Positions 9,930 through 19,497 of a stretch of 64,000 bases of DNA are shown piece by piece. The translations under genes were made by a program, and so were the position numbers. The stretch comes from Pseudomonas sp. PB101 (GTDB taxonomy: Bacteria > Pseudomonadota > Gammaproteobacteria > Pseudomonadales > Pseudomonadaceae), in the NCBI RefSeq assembly GCF_009764265.1, contig NZ_RWIR01000024.1, positions 1 to 64,000 on the forward strand, given 5' to 3'. The notes below the pieces were generated by a model, which was not told the origin of the DNA, did not search any database, and was given only the letters and a program-made list of their open reading frames with translations. Every line of letters starts with the position of its first letter. Position 1 is the stretch's first letter.

Positions 9930-11849
9930 ATGAGCGAAGATCGAACCAGGGTCAGTGCCATCGAAGACGGCCGTTTTCGGCTATTGATCGATGCGGTGAT
10001 CGACTACGCGATCTACATGATTGATCCGGACGGCATCATTACCAGCTGGAACGCCGGCGCCAGGCGTTTCAAGGGCTATGAGGAGGCCGAGATCCTCGGT
10101 GAGCATTTCTCGCGCTTCTACACCGACGAGGATCGCCGTGCCGGCTTGCCGCAGCGGGCGCTGGACACAGCGATCGGCGAAGGACGTTTCGAAGGCGAAG
10201 GCTGGCGGGTGCGCAAGGACGGCACGCGTTTCTGGTCCCATGTGGTCATCGATCCGATCCTCGACCCGTCGGGCACCTTGCTCGGTTTTGCCAAGATCAC
10301 CCGCGACCTGACCGACCGCAAGATGGCCGAGGAAGTCCTCAAGCAAAGCGAACAGCAGTTCCGCCTGCTGGTGCAGAGCGTGACCGACTATGCGATCTAT
10401 ATGCTGACGCCGGACGGACGCGTGAGCAACTGGAACCCCGGCGCCCAGCGCATCAAGGGTTACCTGCCGGAAGAAGTCATCGGCCAGCATTTTTCGATGT
10501 TCTATACCCCGGAAGATCGCGAGGCCCAGGAGCCACAACGCACGCTGGACATTGCCGTGCGTGAAGGGCGCTTTGAAAACAAGGGCTGGCGGATGCGCAA
10601 GGACGGTACGCGGTTCCTCGCCCATGTGGTTGTCGACCCGATCTGGGGCGACACCGGCACCTTGCTCGGTTTTGCCAAGATTACCCGCGATATCACTGAA
10701 GCCACGCAGGCGCAGCAGGCACTGGAGCAAACCCGCGAAGCCTTGTTCCAGGCGCAGAAAATGCAAGCCATTGGTCAGCTCAGTGGTGGCATCGCCCACG
10801 ACTTCAACAACCTGTTGACGGTGATCCTCGGCAATCTGGAAATCGTGCGCAAGCGGGTGACGGACAATCCAAAGGTCACCCGCCTGATCGACAACGCCAC
10901 CCAGGGCGCCTTGCGCGGTGTGTCCCTGACCCAGCGCATGCTGGCGTTTGCCCGACGCCAGGAACTCAAGTCGGAAGCGGTGCAGATACCGGCATTGGTA
11001 GAAGGCATTTCCGGGCTGTTGCGCAGCTCCCTGGGGCCTTCGGTGAAAATCGAAACGCAGTTTCCCGTCGATCTCGAACCGGTGATGGCGGACCTCAACC
11101 AGCTGGAACTGGCCGTCCTCAACCTGGCAACCAACGCCCGCGATGCCATGCCCAACGGCGGGACCATTATCTTCGGTGCCAGAAACCATGAAGTGAGCGA
11201 CAGCGTTTCCTCATCTCTGGTGCCCGGGCATTACGTCTGCCTGAGCATTGCCGACACGGGCGAGGGCATGGATGAAACCACGCTGGGCTCGGCGATGGAC
11301 CCGTTCTTTACCACCAAGGGCGTCGGCAAAGGCACGGGCCTGGGGTTGTCGATGGTTCACGGGTTTATCGAACAACTGGGCGGACGCTTCATTCTCAAGA
11401 GTCAGAAGGATCAGGGCACGACCGCCGAACTCTGGTTGCCCGTCGCTACCAACGATGCGGTCGTCCAGCCGGTTGCCAGGGAAGTGGACGTGACGGTGCC
11501 TCGCCTGTGCGTATTGGTGGTAGACGATGACAGCCTGGTCTTGACCAGCACCAGCCTGCTGCTCGAGGACCTCGGGCACCGGGTCATCAGTGCGCCGTCC
11601 GGTGCCACGGCGCTGGATCTGTTCGAACGTGAACCGGAGATCGACCTGGTCATCACCGACATGGCCATGCCCCAGATGAGCGGCGCGCAACTGGCCAATG
11701 CCATCAGGATCATTCGACCGAACGTGCCGATCATCCTCGCCACCGGTTATGCCGAACGGCTGGAGGGCTTTGCCGCCCATCTGCCGCGTTTGTCGAAACC
11801 CTATACCCAACTCAACCTGGTGGAAATCATTGCCCTGGCGATGAAATGA
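9930..11849 (+). CDS. PAS-PAS hybrid sensor histidine kinase
   Basis: 639 residues, cytoplasmic (no membrane segment). Two near-duplicate PAS/PAC units occupy about 15-135 and 136-260; each contains DYAIYM, GARRFKGY or GAQRIKGY, and LLGFAKITRD. Then come the HisKA H-box (GGIAHDFNNLL, phospho-His near 289) and an HATPase domain with NARDAMPNGG and GTGLGLSMVHGFIEQLGG. The C-terminal receiver domain (about 525-639) starts VLVVDDDS, with phospho-acceptor Asp near 577 in ITDMAMP and Lys in SKPY. The ATG at 9930 is preceded by GAGGCGG; a GTG at 9921 is less likely. It begins 13 bp after the helicase gene and could be co-transcribed. The duplicated PAS suggests haem, flavin or redox sensing, but the signal is unknown. 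Confidence 0.9.
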   Translation: MSEDRTRVSAIEDGRFRLLIDAVIDYAIYMIDPDGIITSWNAGARRFKGYEEAEILGEHFSRFYTDEDRRAGLPQRALDTAIGEGRFEGEGWRVRKDGTRFWSHVVIDPILDPSGTLLGFAKITRDLTDRKMAEEVLKQSEQQFRLLVQSVTDYAIYMLTPDGRVSNWNPGAQRIKGYLPEEVIGQHFSMFYTPEDREAQEPQRTLDIAVREGRFENKGWRMRKDGTRFLAHVVVDPIWGDTGTLLGFAKITRDITEATQAQQALEQTREALFQAQKMQAIGQLSGGIAHDFNNLLTVILGNLEIVRKRVTDNPKVTRLIDNATQGALRGVSLTQRMLAFARRQELKSEAVQIPALVEGISGLLRSSLGPSVKIETQFPVDLEPVMADLNQLELAVLNLATNARDAMPNGGTIIFGARNHEVSDSVSSSLVPGHYVCLSIADTGEGMDETTLGSAMDPFFTTKGVGKGTGLGLSMVHGFIEQLGGRFILKSQKDQGTTAELWLPVATNDAVVQPVAREVDVTVPRLCVLVVDDDSLVLTSTSLLLEDLGHRVISAPSGATALDLFEREPEIDLVITDMAMPQMSGAQLANAIRIIRPNVPIILATGYAERLEGFAAHLPRLSKPYTQLNLVEIIALAMK

Positions 11850-13188
11850 CGCGGCGATTGTGCTGTTCATAGCGGGCCAGCATCGGCTGGGTGCTGATGC
11901 CGTGGAGCAGGATGCTCATGGCTACCACCGAGAGCGTCAGGTCGGCACACAAGGTGGCCACTGATGGCAACAGATCGTGGTTCAAGGCGTAGAACAGGTA
12001 GTAGAAACTGCCGATGCCGCGAATGCCGAACCAGCCGATCAACCAGCGTTGCGGGCCGTTGAGCAGCGAGCCCCATGGCATCAGCCAGACCATCAGCGGG
12101 CGAATCACCGCGAACAGCACTAGCGCGACCACCAGTGCCCGCCAGTCCCAGTGTGCAGTCAGCACGACCCCGAGCAAGGTCACCAGGAACACTTCCATGG
12201 CCCGTTCCACCAGGCTGCCGAACGACAGCATGTCGCCCATCATGATCCCGGCGGCGACTTGCTTGTCTTCCAGATGGTCGACATTGCCGGCCACGGCTGC
12301 CTCCGGCTCGACATGCTGATGACCGACCACCGGCTGGACCAGATGTTCCGCCGGTGTGCGGGTGTCACTGCTGGTACTCACCTCGGCCTGGCGCAGGCCA
12401 AGCCCGGCCGCGAACACCGAGAGAAACCCGTAGCCCTGAAGGGTTTCGGCCACGACATAGGCCAGTGCGATCAAGGCCAGGGCCAGGTAATCATTGGGGG
12501 AAAAGGTGCTGTCGGCATTCTTTATGCGCATGAACAGGGTCAGGCGGCCGATGCCGCGCCCCATCCAATAACCGGTCAGCAAGCCGGCGGGCACGGCCCA
12601 TAGCAGCCGCTTGAGCGCCCATTCGTCGAGCCACGCACCCGCGTGCTCACCTTGTTGCAGAAACAGCAAACCGAGGATGACAAAAGGGAATGCACTGCCG
12701 TCGTTGAGACCGGCTTCACCCGTGAGCCCGAACCTGACCGGGTCGTAGTCCTTGGCATCGCTGACCTGCACCAGCGAGGCCAGGACCGGATCGGTGGGTG
12801 CCAGGATCGCCCCGATCAACAGCGATGGCCCCCAGGCGAATCCAAACCCGAAATGCAGCAGCAGGCTCACACCGGCAATGGTCAGGATCATCACCGGTCC
12901 CGCCAGCGTAAATGCCACCCGCCATCGGCGATCGCCCAGGGGCAGACGCAACTTCAACCCGCAGACGAACAGGGAAAAAAGCACCGCTACTTCCGACAGA
13001 TGCTCCATCCAGAAGGCGGCGTCCTTGATATCCAGCCTGAGCAAACCCAGGCCCGACGGTCCGATGGCCACGCCCAGCACCAGGCAGACCGCCGAGGTGG
13101 TCACGGGCAACCAGCGCAGGTACGACGAGGTGAGCGCCAGTGTCAGCAATACGGCGCCCAGCACCGCCACCCACGCCGTGAAGCCCAT
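11827..13188 (-). CDS. CPA1-type cation:proton antiporter
   Basis: 453 residues with about 12 predicted membrane helices. Typical CPA motifs are LAPTDPVLASLVQVSDA and RFGLTGEAGLNDGSAFPFVI, where the paired acidic residues carry the ion, and GWFGIRGIGSFYYLFYAL later on. A hydrophilic insert (about 275-315, PAEHLVQPVVGHQHVEPEA) breaks the helix pattern and may be a cytoplasmic regulatory loop. The likely start is the ATG at 13188, sharing its A with the stop of the Yip1-like gene (TGATG); a TTG lies one codon earlier. The 3' end overlaps the histidine kinase gene by 23 bp in convergent orientation. Probable role: exchange of Na+ or K+ for protons in pH or salt homeostasis. Confidence 0.9.
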   Translation of the reverse strand: MGFTAWVAVLGAVLLTLALTSSYLRWLPVTTSAVCLVLGVAIGPSGLGLLRLDIKDAAFWMEHLSEVAVLFSLFVCGLKLRLPLGDRRWRVAFTLAGPVMILTIAGVSLLLHFGFGFAWGPSLLIGAILAPTDPVLASLVQVSDAKDYDPVRFGLTGEAGLNDGSAFPFVILGLLFLQQGEHAGAWLDEWALKRLLWAVPAGLLTGYWMGRGIGRLTLFMRIKNADSTFSPNDYLALALIALAYVVAETLQGYGFLSVFAAGLGLRQAEVSTSSDTRTPAEHLVQPVVGHQHVEPEAAVAGNVDHLEDKQVAAGIMMGDMLSFGSLVERAMEVFLVTLLGVVLTAHWDWRALVVALVLFAVIRPLMVWLMPWGSLLNGPQRWLIGWFGIRGIGSFYYLFYALNHDLLPSVATLCADLTLSVVAMSILLHGISTQPMLARYEQHNRRVISSPGQ

Positions 13189-13799
13189 CAACCGACAGGC
13201 GCGCGCAGGTACTCAGGGGTGAGCACGTTGAACCACACCAGGATCATCGTGACCAGGATCGTTACCAACACCAACAGCCCGACACCCCACACGCAGGCGG
13301 CGTTGAGCAGGCCTTGCTCCTTGCGCTCGTGCATGAAGGTCGGCAAGCCGATGAACAACAGGAACGTCGAATAAGCCGATGCCGCCGCCAGCACTGCAAT
13401 CGCCAGCCAGCGACTGGGGTACAGGCCTGCCAGGCCGGCAATGAAGAACGGCGTTACGGTGTAGGCAGCAAAACCGATGCATTGATTGAGCGTTGGCCGC
13501 GCCTCGAAGGTGCGAGACATCCAGCGGATGAACGCGCCGATGACCACGACGCCGGCAACGATGGTCAGGTACAGCAGCACACACAGTTGCAGTGCACTGT
13601 GGGTGCTGAGCCGCACGGTTTCGTTTTCCGCCAGGCTCCAGCCCACGTAAGTCGTGCCGAAAAACAGGCACACGGCGGGAATCAGGGCCAGCAGCAACAG
13701 ATGCGCGAGGTAATGACGTGGATGGGCTTCTTCTTCCTTGCGGATATCCAGCCAGGCGAAGTTCGGTTGAGTGAACAGTTTGACAATGGGTGCGGACAT
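13188..13799 (-). CDS. Yip1-family inner membrane protein
   Basis: 203 residues with five predicted membrane helices (for example LLLLALIPAVCLFFGTTYVG and the last LVLVTILVTMILVWFNVL). The N terminus VKLFTQPNFAWLDIRKEEE is typical of bacterial Yip1/YohC-like proteins. Function is poorly known; homologues are general inner-membrane proteins. It is translationally coupled to the antiporter gene through a TGATG junction, so the two products may work together. GGAGG lies five bases before the ATG at 13799 but is part of a strong inverted repeat that could hide it. Confidence 0.82.
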   Translation of the reverse strand: MSAPIVKLFTQPNFAWLDIRKEEEAHPRHYLAHLLLLALIPAVCLFFGTTYVGWSLAENETVRLSTHSALQLCVLLYLTIVAGVVVIGAFIRWMSRTFEARPTLNQCIGFAAYTVTPFFIAGLAGLYPSRWLAIAVLAAASAYSTFLLFIGLPTFMHERKEQGLLNAACVWGVGLLVLVTILVTMILVWFNVLTPEYLRAPVG

Positions 13800-13804
13800 G
13801 ACGA

Positions 13805-13845
13805 CCTCCAGCGATCAGTGTCTATACGCTGTGGAGCGCTGGAGG
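13805..13845 (-). promoter_or_regulatory. Hairpin that can mask the Yip1-like gene's ribosome binding site
   Basis: In the leftward mRNA, CCTCCAGCG (13845-13837) can pair over nine bases with CGCTGGAGG (13813-13805), which holds the GGAGG Shine-Dalgarno site for the ATG at 13799. The loop is 23 nt. Such a GC-rich stem would block translation until it is opened. Seen directly as sequence complementarity; a regulatory role is inferred. Confidence 0.5.
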
Positions 13846-13873
13846 ACGTCGCCGGTTCAATTTTTCGACGCGG

Positions 13874-14731
13874 TCACAGGATCGGTTTGCCGCCGGTGAC
13901 GCCGTAGCGCTGGCCGGTGATGTAACTGGCCTCATCCGAGGCCAGCAGCACGTAGATCGGCGCGACTTCCACGGGTTGGCCCGGCCGCCCAAGGGAGGTG
14001 TTGGCGCCGAAGTTCTGTACCGTCTCCTCAGGCATGGTCGAGACGATCAACGGCGTCCAGATCGGTCCGGGGGCGACGCTGTTGACGCGGATGTTCCTGG
14101 GCCCGAGCATTTGCCCGAGGCCGGCGCTGAAATTGGCGATCGCGCCCTTGGTGGTGGCGTACGCCAGCAGCGTCGGGTTCGGCAGGTCGGAATTGACCGA
14201 ACTGGTGTTGATGATCGAACTGCCGGGCTTCATGTGTTTCAGGGCTGCCTGGCAGATCCGGAAGATGGCGGTGATGTTGACGTCGAAGGTCATCACCCAT
14301 TCCTCGTCCGATATGTCTTCGAGGCTGTCATGGGTCATCTGGTACGCGGCGTTGTTGACCAGTACGTCGATGCGGCCGAAGCGCTCCACGGTTTTCTCCA
14401 CCAGGGCCTGGCAGTGCGCCTTTTGCGCCAGGTCTCCCGGCAGCAACAGGCATTGGCGGCCGGCCTGTTCGATCCAGTGCGCGGTTGCCTTGGCGTCTTC
14501 ATGTTCGTTGAGGTAGGCGATGGCCACATCGGCGCCTTCACGGGCGAAGGCGATGGCGACCGCACGGCCAATGCCGCTGTCGCCGCCGGTGATCAGGGCG
14601 ATTTTGTTGGCCAGGCGACCGGAGCCCTTATAGGAATGCTCGCCGCAATCCGGAACGGGGTCCATGGTGCGCTGAGTGCCGGGAACCGGCTGATGCTGCT
14701 TGGGGAAGGGCGGTTTTGGATAGTCGGTCAT
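13874..14731 (-). CDS. YghA-like short-chain dehydrogenase
   Basis: 285 residues. After an N-terminal extension rich in Pro and Gln (PKPPFPKQHQPVPGTQ) typical of the YghA/general-stress SDR group, the NAD(P) motif TGGDSGIGRA appears at about 50-59. NNAAYQ follows, then the catalytic Ser in INTSSVNS and the YxxxK pair in YATTKGA, and PGPIWTPLI near the end. The frame is open to 14824, but GGAGAT before the ATG at 14731 fixes the start. The gene is separated from the next leftward gene by 74 bp containing the masking hairpin. The substrate is unknown; relatives are often part of stress responses. Confidence 0.9.
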   Translation of the reverse strand: MTDYPKPPFPKQHQPVPGTQRTMDPVPDCGEHSYKGSGRLANKIALITGGDSGIGRAVAIAFAREGADVAIAYLNEHEDAKATAHWIEQAGRQCLLLPGDLAQKAHCQALVEKTVERFGRIDVLVNNAAYQMTHDSLEDISDEEWVMTFDVNITAIFRICQAALKHMKPGSSIINTSSVNSDLPNPTLLAYATTKGAIANFSAGLGQMLGPRNIRVNSVAPGPIWTPLIVSTMPEETVQNFGANTSLGRPGQPVEVAPIYVLLASDEASYITGQRYGVTGGKPIL

Positions 14732-14828
14732 TATCGATCTCCAGTCTCGAGGCCAGGGTGTCAGAAGGTTGACCCTGGCGTTTTGGCTGGAGTTCGACTG
14801 GATTTTCGATAGGGGAACCACCAATCCC

Positions 14829-14931
14829 TGTAGGAGCGAGCCTGCTCGCGATGGTCGCTAACGATAACGCGCGTTTGCTGACTAAACGCGGCGCTCTTGA
14901 GTCCATCGCGAGCAGGCTCGCTCCTACAGGG
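14829..14931. repeat. REP inverted pair (REPIN)
   Basis: TAGGAGCGAGCCTGCTCGCG and its reverse complement face each other across a spacer of about 55 bp between two leftward genes. Pseudomonas REPIN arrangement. Confidence 0.85.
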
Positions 14932-14966
14932 ATATTCATGGATATTCAGGGATTTTCGGGGATCGA

Positions 14967-16121
14967 TCAGGCCTTGAGGTGGCGCAAACTGCGCTCCATC
15001 CGCGCGATGCCTTCTTCGAGCAGCGAGCGGGGGCAGCCGAAGTTCAGGCGCACGAATTGCTTGCAGTCATCGCCGAAGTCGAGGCCGGCACTCAAGCCGA
15101 CCTTGGCCTGCTCGAGGAAGAACTGCTGCGGGTTGTCCAGCCCCAGCGCCGAGCAGTCGAGCCATGCCAGGTAGGTGCTTTGCGGCAGGTTCATGGTCAC
15201 GCCCGGCAGGCGGGTGCGCACGGCCTCGGCGAGAAAATCGCGGTTGCCTTGCAGGTAGACCTTCAGCTCCGCCAGCCAGGGTGCGGCTTCGCTGTAGGCG
15301 ACGCGAGTGGCCTCCATGCCCAGCGGATTGACACTGTCGACCATGCCGCAACGGGCGTGGTTGACCTTCTCGCGCAGGTGGCGGTCCTGAATGATCATGA
15401 AGGAGGTCTTCAGGCCGGCGATGTTGTAGGCCTTGCTCGCGGACATCAGCGTGATGGTGCGCTGGGCGACCTGCGGGCTCAACGTGGCCATCGGAATGTG
15501 CTGGCGGCCGTCGAAGCACAGCTCGGCGTGGATCTCGTCGGAGATGATCCAGGCACCGTGCTCAAGGCAAATGTCGGCAATGGCTTGCAGCTCTGCGCGG
15601 GGGAAAGCCTTGCCTAGCGGGTTGTGGGGGTTGCTCAGCAGCAGGGCGCCGCCGCCTTGCAATGACTGGCTCAGGGTATCGAGCGGCGTGCTGTAGGTGC
15701 CATCAGCCTGGGCATCGAAATTCAATTCGACCTTGTTCAGGCCCCAGTGCCCGGGTGCATGGCGCAGCGGCGGGTAGTTCGGAACCTGCACCACGACGTT
15801 CTGTGGCGCCTGCACCAGTGCCTTCAACGCCATGTTGAAACCGGACTCGACGCCCGGCAGGAAGATCAGTTCCTGGGGCTCGACACGCCAGGCGTACTTG
15901 TTCCAGAGGTCGGCGACGATCGCCTCGCGCAGGTCATCCTGGGCCACGCTGTAGCCGACCATCGGGTGTTCCAGTCGTTTTTGCAGGGCCTGGACGATCA
16001 CCGGCGGCGCGGCGAAATCCATGTCGGCGACCCACATCGGCAACACATCGGCCGGGTAGCGGCTCCACTTGGTACTGCCGGTGTGGTGGCGGTCGAACAC
16101 CTGATCAAAATCGAAAGTCAT
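14967..16121 (-). CDS. MalY/PatB-family PLP C-S lyase (cystathionine beta-lyase)
   Basis: 384 residues, a fold-type I PLP enzyme of the MalY/PatB group. Signature stretches are RYPADVLPMWVADMDFA at the start, LSNPHNPLGKAF, ISDEIHAELCF with the PLP-contact Asp, and SASKAYNIAGLK with the Schiff-base Lys near 235. These enzymes cleave C-S bonds in cystathionine or cysteine conjugates, giving pyruvate, ammonia and a thiol; some also act as regulators. The frame runs to 16358 through a REP element, but the conserved N terminus MTFDFDQVFDR begins at 16121. It is monocistronic, flanked by REPIN elements on both sides. Confidence 0.9.
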   Translation of the reverse strand: MTFDFDQVFDRHHTGSTKWSRYPADVLPMWVADMDFAAPPVIVQALQKRLEHPMVGYSVAQDDLREAIVADLWNKYAWRVEPQELIFLPGVESGFNMALKALVQAPQNVVVQVPNYPPLRHAPGHWGLNKVELNFDAQADGTYSTPLDTLSQSLQGGGALLLSNPHNPLGKAFPRAELQAIADICLEHGAWIISDEIHAELCFDGRQHIPMATLSPQVAQRTITLMSASKAYNIAGLKTSFMIIQDRHLREKVNHARCGMVDSVNPLGMEATRVAYSEAAPWLAELKVYLQGNRDFLAEAVRTRLPGVTMNLPQSTYLAWLDCSALGLDNPQQFFLEQAKVGLSAGLDFGDDCKQFVRLNFGCPRSLLEEGIARMERSLRHLKA

Positions 16122-16174
16122 GCGCAGTCTCGTAAAAGCCGGATTGGAATGGCGACCATGATAATCCCCAAGCC

Positions 16175-16266
16175 CTGTGGGAGCGAGCTTGCTCGCGATG
16201 GGGCCAGCACAGTCAGCATTGATGTTGTCTGACCCTGCGCCATCGCGAGCAAGCTCGCTCCCACAG
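16175..16266. repeat. REP inverted pair (REPIN)
   Basis: GTGGGAGCGAGCTTGCTCGC and its complement CGAGCAAGCTCGCTCCCAC enclose a spacer of about 50 bp. It separates the MalY/PatB gene from the formate dehydrogenase locus. Confidence 0.85.
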
Positions 16267-16431
16267 TTTGTGTTCCTTGGACGCCAACCGGGATTTGCCC
16301 GACGGTCGGTTTTCACACAGAACGCCACCCGGTTGACTAAAGTTTGAAGTGTCGGCATTCAGACTGCCGAAACCGTGGTTGTTCAAAAAGGCCCGGCGAT
16401 GTATCGGGTCCCACCTGATCAGGAGTGCACG

Positions 16432-19400
16432 ATGGATCTCAGCCGTCGTCAGTTCTTCAAGGTCGCCGGTATCGGCCTTGCAGGCTCTAGCCTGGGCGCG
16501 TTGGGCATGGCCCCGACGCTTGCCTTTGCCGAACAGGTGCGTCATTTCAAGCTTGCCCACACCCATGAAACCCGCAACACCTGCCCGTATTGCTCGGTCG
16601 GTTGCGGCTTGATCATGTACAGCCAGGGCGATGATGCGAAAAATGTCGCGCAAAACATCATCCACATCGAAGGTGACGCCGACCACCCGGTCAACCGCGG
16701 CACCCTGTGCCCCAAAGGCGCGGGCCTGCTGGACTTCATCCACAGCCCCGGGCGCCTGCAATATCCGCAGGTGCGCAAGCCCGGCAGCACCGAGTGGACC
16801 CGCGTCTCCTGGGATGAAGCGCTCGATCGCGTCGCCGACCTGATGAAGGCCGACCGCGACGCCAACTTCATCGAGAAAAACGCCAATGGCCAAACGGTGA
16901 ACCGCTGGCTGACCACCGGTTTCCTCGCGGCCTCGGCGGCGTCCAACGAAGCCGGGTACATCACCCACAAGGTGGTGCGCAGTCTCGGCATGCTGGGGTT
17001 CGATAACCAGGCGCGTGTCTGACACGGCCCGACGGTGGCAAGTCTTGCCCCGACGTACGGCCGTGGTGCCATGACCAACCACTGGACCGATATCGCCAAC
17101 GCGAACCTGGTCCTGGTGATGGGCGGCAACGCAGCAGAAGCGCACCCGTGCGGCTTCAAATGGGTGACCGAAGCCAAGGCGCACAACAAGGCACGGCTCA
17201 TCGTGGTCGACCCGCGTTTTACCCGGACCGCTTCGGTGGCCGACTATTACGCGCCGATCCGTACCGGCACCGACATCGCCTTCATGGGCGGGTTGATCAA
17301 TTACCTGCTGACCGAGGACAAGATCCAGCACGAATACGTGCGCAACTACACCGACGTGTCGTTCATCGTCAGAGCCGGCTATGGCTTCGAGGACGGGATC
17401 TTCAGCGGCTATGACGCCGAAAAACGCCTGTACACCGATAAATCCGGCTGGGGTTATGAACTCGGCGAGGACGGTTTTGCCAAGGTCGATCCGACTTTGC
17501 AGGACCCACGCTGCGTCTATCAATTGATGAAGCAGCACTACAGCCGCTACAACATCGACCTGGCGAGCCAGATCTGCGGCATGCCGGTCGATGCCATGCA
17601 GAAAATCTGGGAGGAAATCGCCACTTGCTCGCAACCGGGCAAGACCATGACCATTCTCTATGCGCTGGGCTGGACCCAGCACTCGATCGGCGCGCAGATC
17701 ATCCGCAGTGCAGCGATGGTGCAACTTCTGCTGGGCAACGTCGGCATGCCGGGCGGCGGTGTGAATGCCTTGCGCGGGCACTCCAACATCCAGGGGCTGA
17801 CCGACCTGGGGCTGCTGTCCAACTCGCTGCCGGGCTACCTCACGCTACCGGGCGATGCCGAACAGGACTACAACGCCTACATCGTCAAGCGCACGCAGAA
17901 ACCGTTGCGTCCGGGGCAGTTGTCCTACTGGCAGAACTACGGCAAGTTCCACGTCAGCCTGATGAAGTCCTGGTACGGCGCCAATGCCACGGTCGAGAAC
18001 AATTGGGCCTACGACTACCTGCCGAAACTCGACATCCCCCAATACGACATCCTCAAGGTGTTCGATCTGATGGGGCAAGGCAAGGTCAACGGCTACATGT
18101 GCCAGGGGTTCAACCCTATCGCCGCGCTGCCGGACAAAAACCGTGTGATGCTGGCGCTGGCCAAGCTGAAGTGGCTGGTGGTGATGGACCCGCTGGCCAC
18201 CGAGACCTCGGAGTTCTGGCAAAAGGTCGGGCCGTACAACGATGTGAAGAGCGCCGACATCCAGACCGAAGTCATTCGCCTGCCCACCACCTGCTTTGCC
18301 GAGGAGGACGGTTCGCTGGTCAACAGCAGTCGCTGGCTGCAGTGGCACTGGAAGGGCGCCGACGGCCCTGGCGAAGCGCGCACCGACATACGGATCATGA
18401 GTGAATTGTTCCTGCGTCTGCGTCAGCGCTACCAGGCCAATGGCGGCAAGTTTCCCGACCCTCTGCTCAAGTTGACGTGGCCGTACAAGATCGCCGAAGA
18501 ACCTTCGCCGGAAGAACTGGCCAGGGAAATCAACGGCTCGGCCACGGCGGACTTTACCGACGCCACGGGCGCGGCGATCAAGGCCAACGCGCAGTTGGCC
18601 GGTTTCGGCCAGCTCAAGGACGACGGCAGCACCGCGTCCGGCTGCTGGATTTTCTGCGGCAGCTGGACGGAGCTCGGCAACCAGATGGCCCGCCGCGACA
18701 ATGCCGATCCTTACGGCATGCATCAACACCAAGGCTGGGCATGGGCCTGGCCGGCCAACCGGCGGATTCTCTACAACCGCGCCTCGGCCGACCTGCAAGG
18801 CAAGCCATGGGACCCGAAAAAACGCCTGGTGTGGTGGAACGGCAAGGCCTGGGCCGGCACCGACGTGCCGGACTACAAGGCCGACGTGCCGCCGGAAGCG
18901 GGGATGAACCCGTTCATCATGAACCCCGAGGGCGTGGCGCGATTCTTCGCCGTCGACAAGATGAACGAAGGCCCGTTCCCCGAGCACTACGAGCCGTTCG
19001 AAACGCCGATCGGCATCAACCCGCTGCACCCGAACAACAAGAAAGCCACCAGCAACCCGGCGGCGCGGATCTTCGATTCGGTGTGGGATACCCTCGGCGT
19101 GGCTAAGGACTACCCCTATGCCGCCACCAGTTACCGGCTGACCGAGCATTTCCACTTCTGGAGTAAACACTGCAAGCTCAACGCGATCGCCCAGCCCGAA
19201 CAGTTCGTGGAAATCGGCGAAGTGCTGGCCAAGGAGAAAGGCATCGCCGCGGGTGATCGGGTACGGGTCAGCAGCAAGCGTGGCTTCATTGAAGCGGTGG
19301 CCGTGGTGACCAAGCGGATTCGTCCGCTGCAGGTCAACAATCAGGTGGTGCACCAGATCGGCATTCCGCTGCACTGGGGCTTCACCGGCCTTACGCGCCA

Positions 19401-19497
19401 CGGTTACCTGACCAACACCCTGGTGCCGTTCCTCGGCGATGGCAACACACAGACCCCGGAATCCAAGTCATTCCTGGTCAACGTGGAGAAAGTCTGA
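16432..19497 (+). CDS. fdnG: Formate dehydrogenase-N alpha subunit, selenocysteine-containing
   Basis: 1021 residues if the TGA at 17020-17022 is read as selenocysteine 197, close to the length of the E. coli FdnG/FdoG proteins. A twin-arginine signal (SRRQFFKVAG) exports it to the periplasm folded. The first cysteines, CPYCSVGC and later GTLCPKG, hold a 4Fe-4S cluster. The context ARV-Sec-HGPTVASLAPTYGRGAMTNHW is essentially that of FdnG, where Sec binds the Mo/W bis-MGD cofactor. A SECIS hairpin follows the TGA directly. The start is the ATG at 16432, with AGGAG six bases before it; an ATG at 16399 lacks a site. The enzyme oxidises formate to CO2 and passes electrons via FdnH and FdnI to quinone. 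An automatic call would split it at 17022. Confidence 0.97.
17020..17055 (+). promoter_or_regulatory. UGA selenocysteine codon with bacterial SECIS element
   Basis: TGACACGGCCC is followed, 11 nt after the UGA, by a minihelix. G34-G35 pair with C50-C51, U36 is bulged, and GGCAA (17037-17041) pairs with TTGCC (17045-17049) around a GTC loop. Bulged U and a GGUC/AGUC-type loop are the features SelB recognises in E. coli fdhF and fdnG mRNAs. Confidence 0.92.

Noticed and set aside
16333..16361. A sigma-70 promoter TTGACT-N17-CATTCA before fdnG
   Set aside because: The -10 hexamer matches consensus at only two clear positions; too weak to list, and no clear Anr/FNR box was found.
17020..17034. 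A frameshift or nonsense mutation in the formate dehydrogenase gene
   Set aside because: The TGA is in frame with no length change, has the FdnG Sec context and a SECIS, and the sel genes follow.
16213..17781. A 522-codon leftward frame across the start of fdnG
   Set aside because: Antisense shadow of a well-supported selenoprotein gene; no family motif and no ribosome site.
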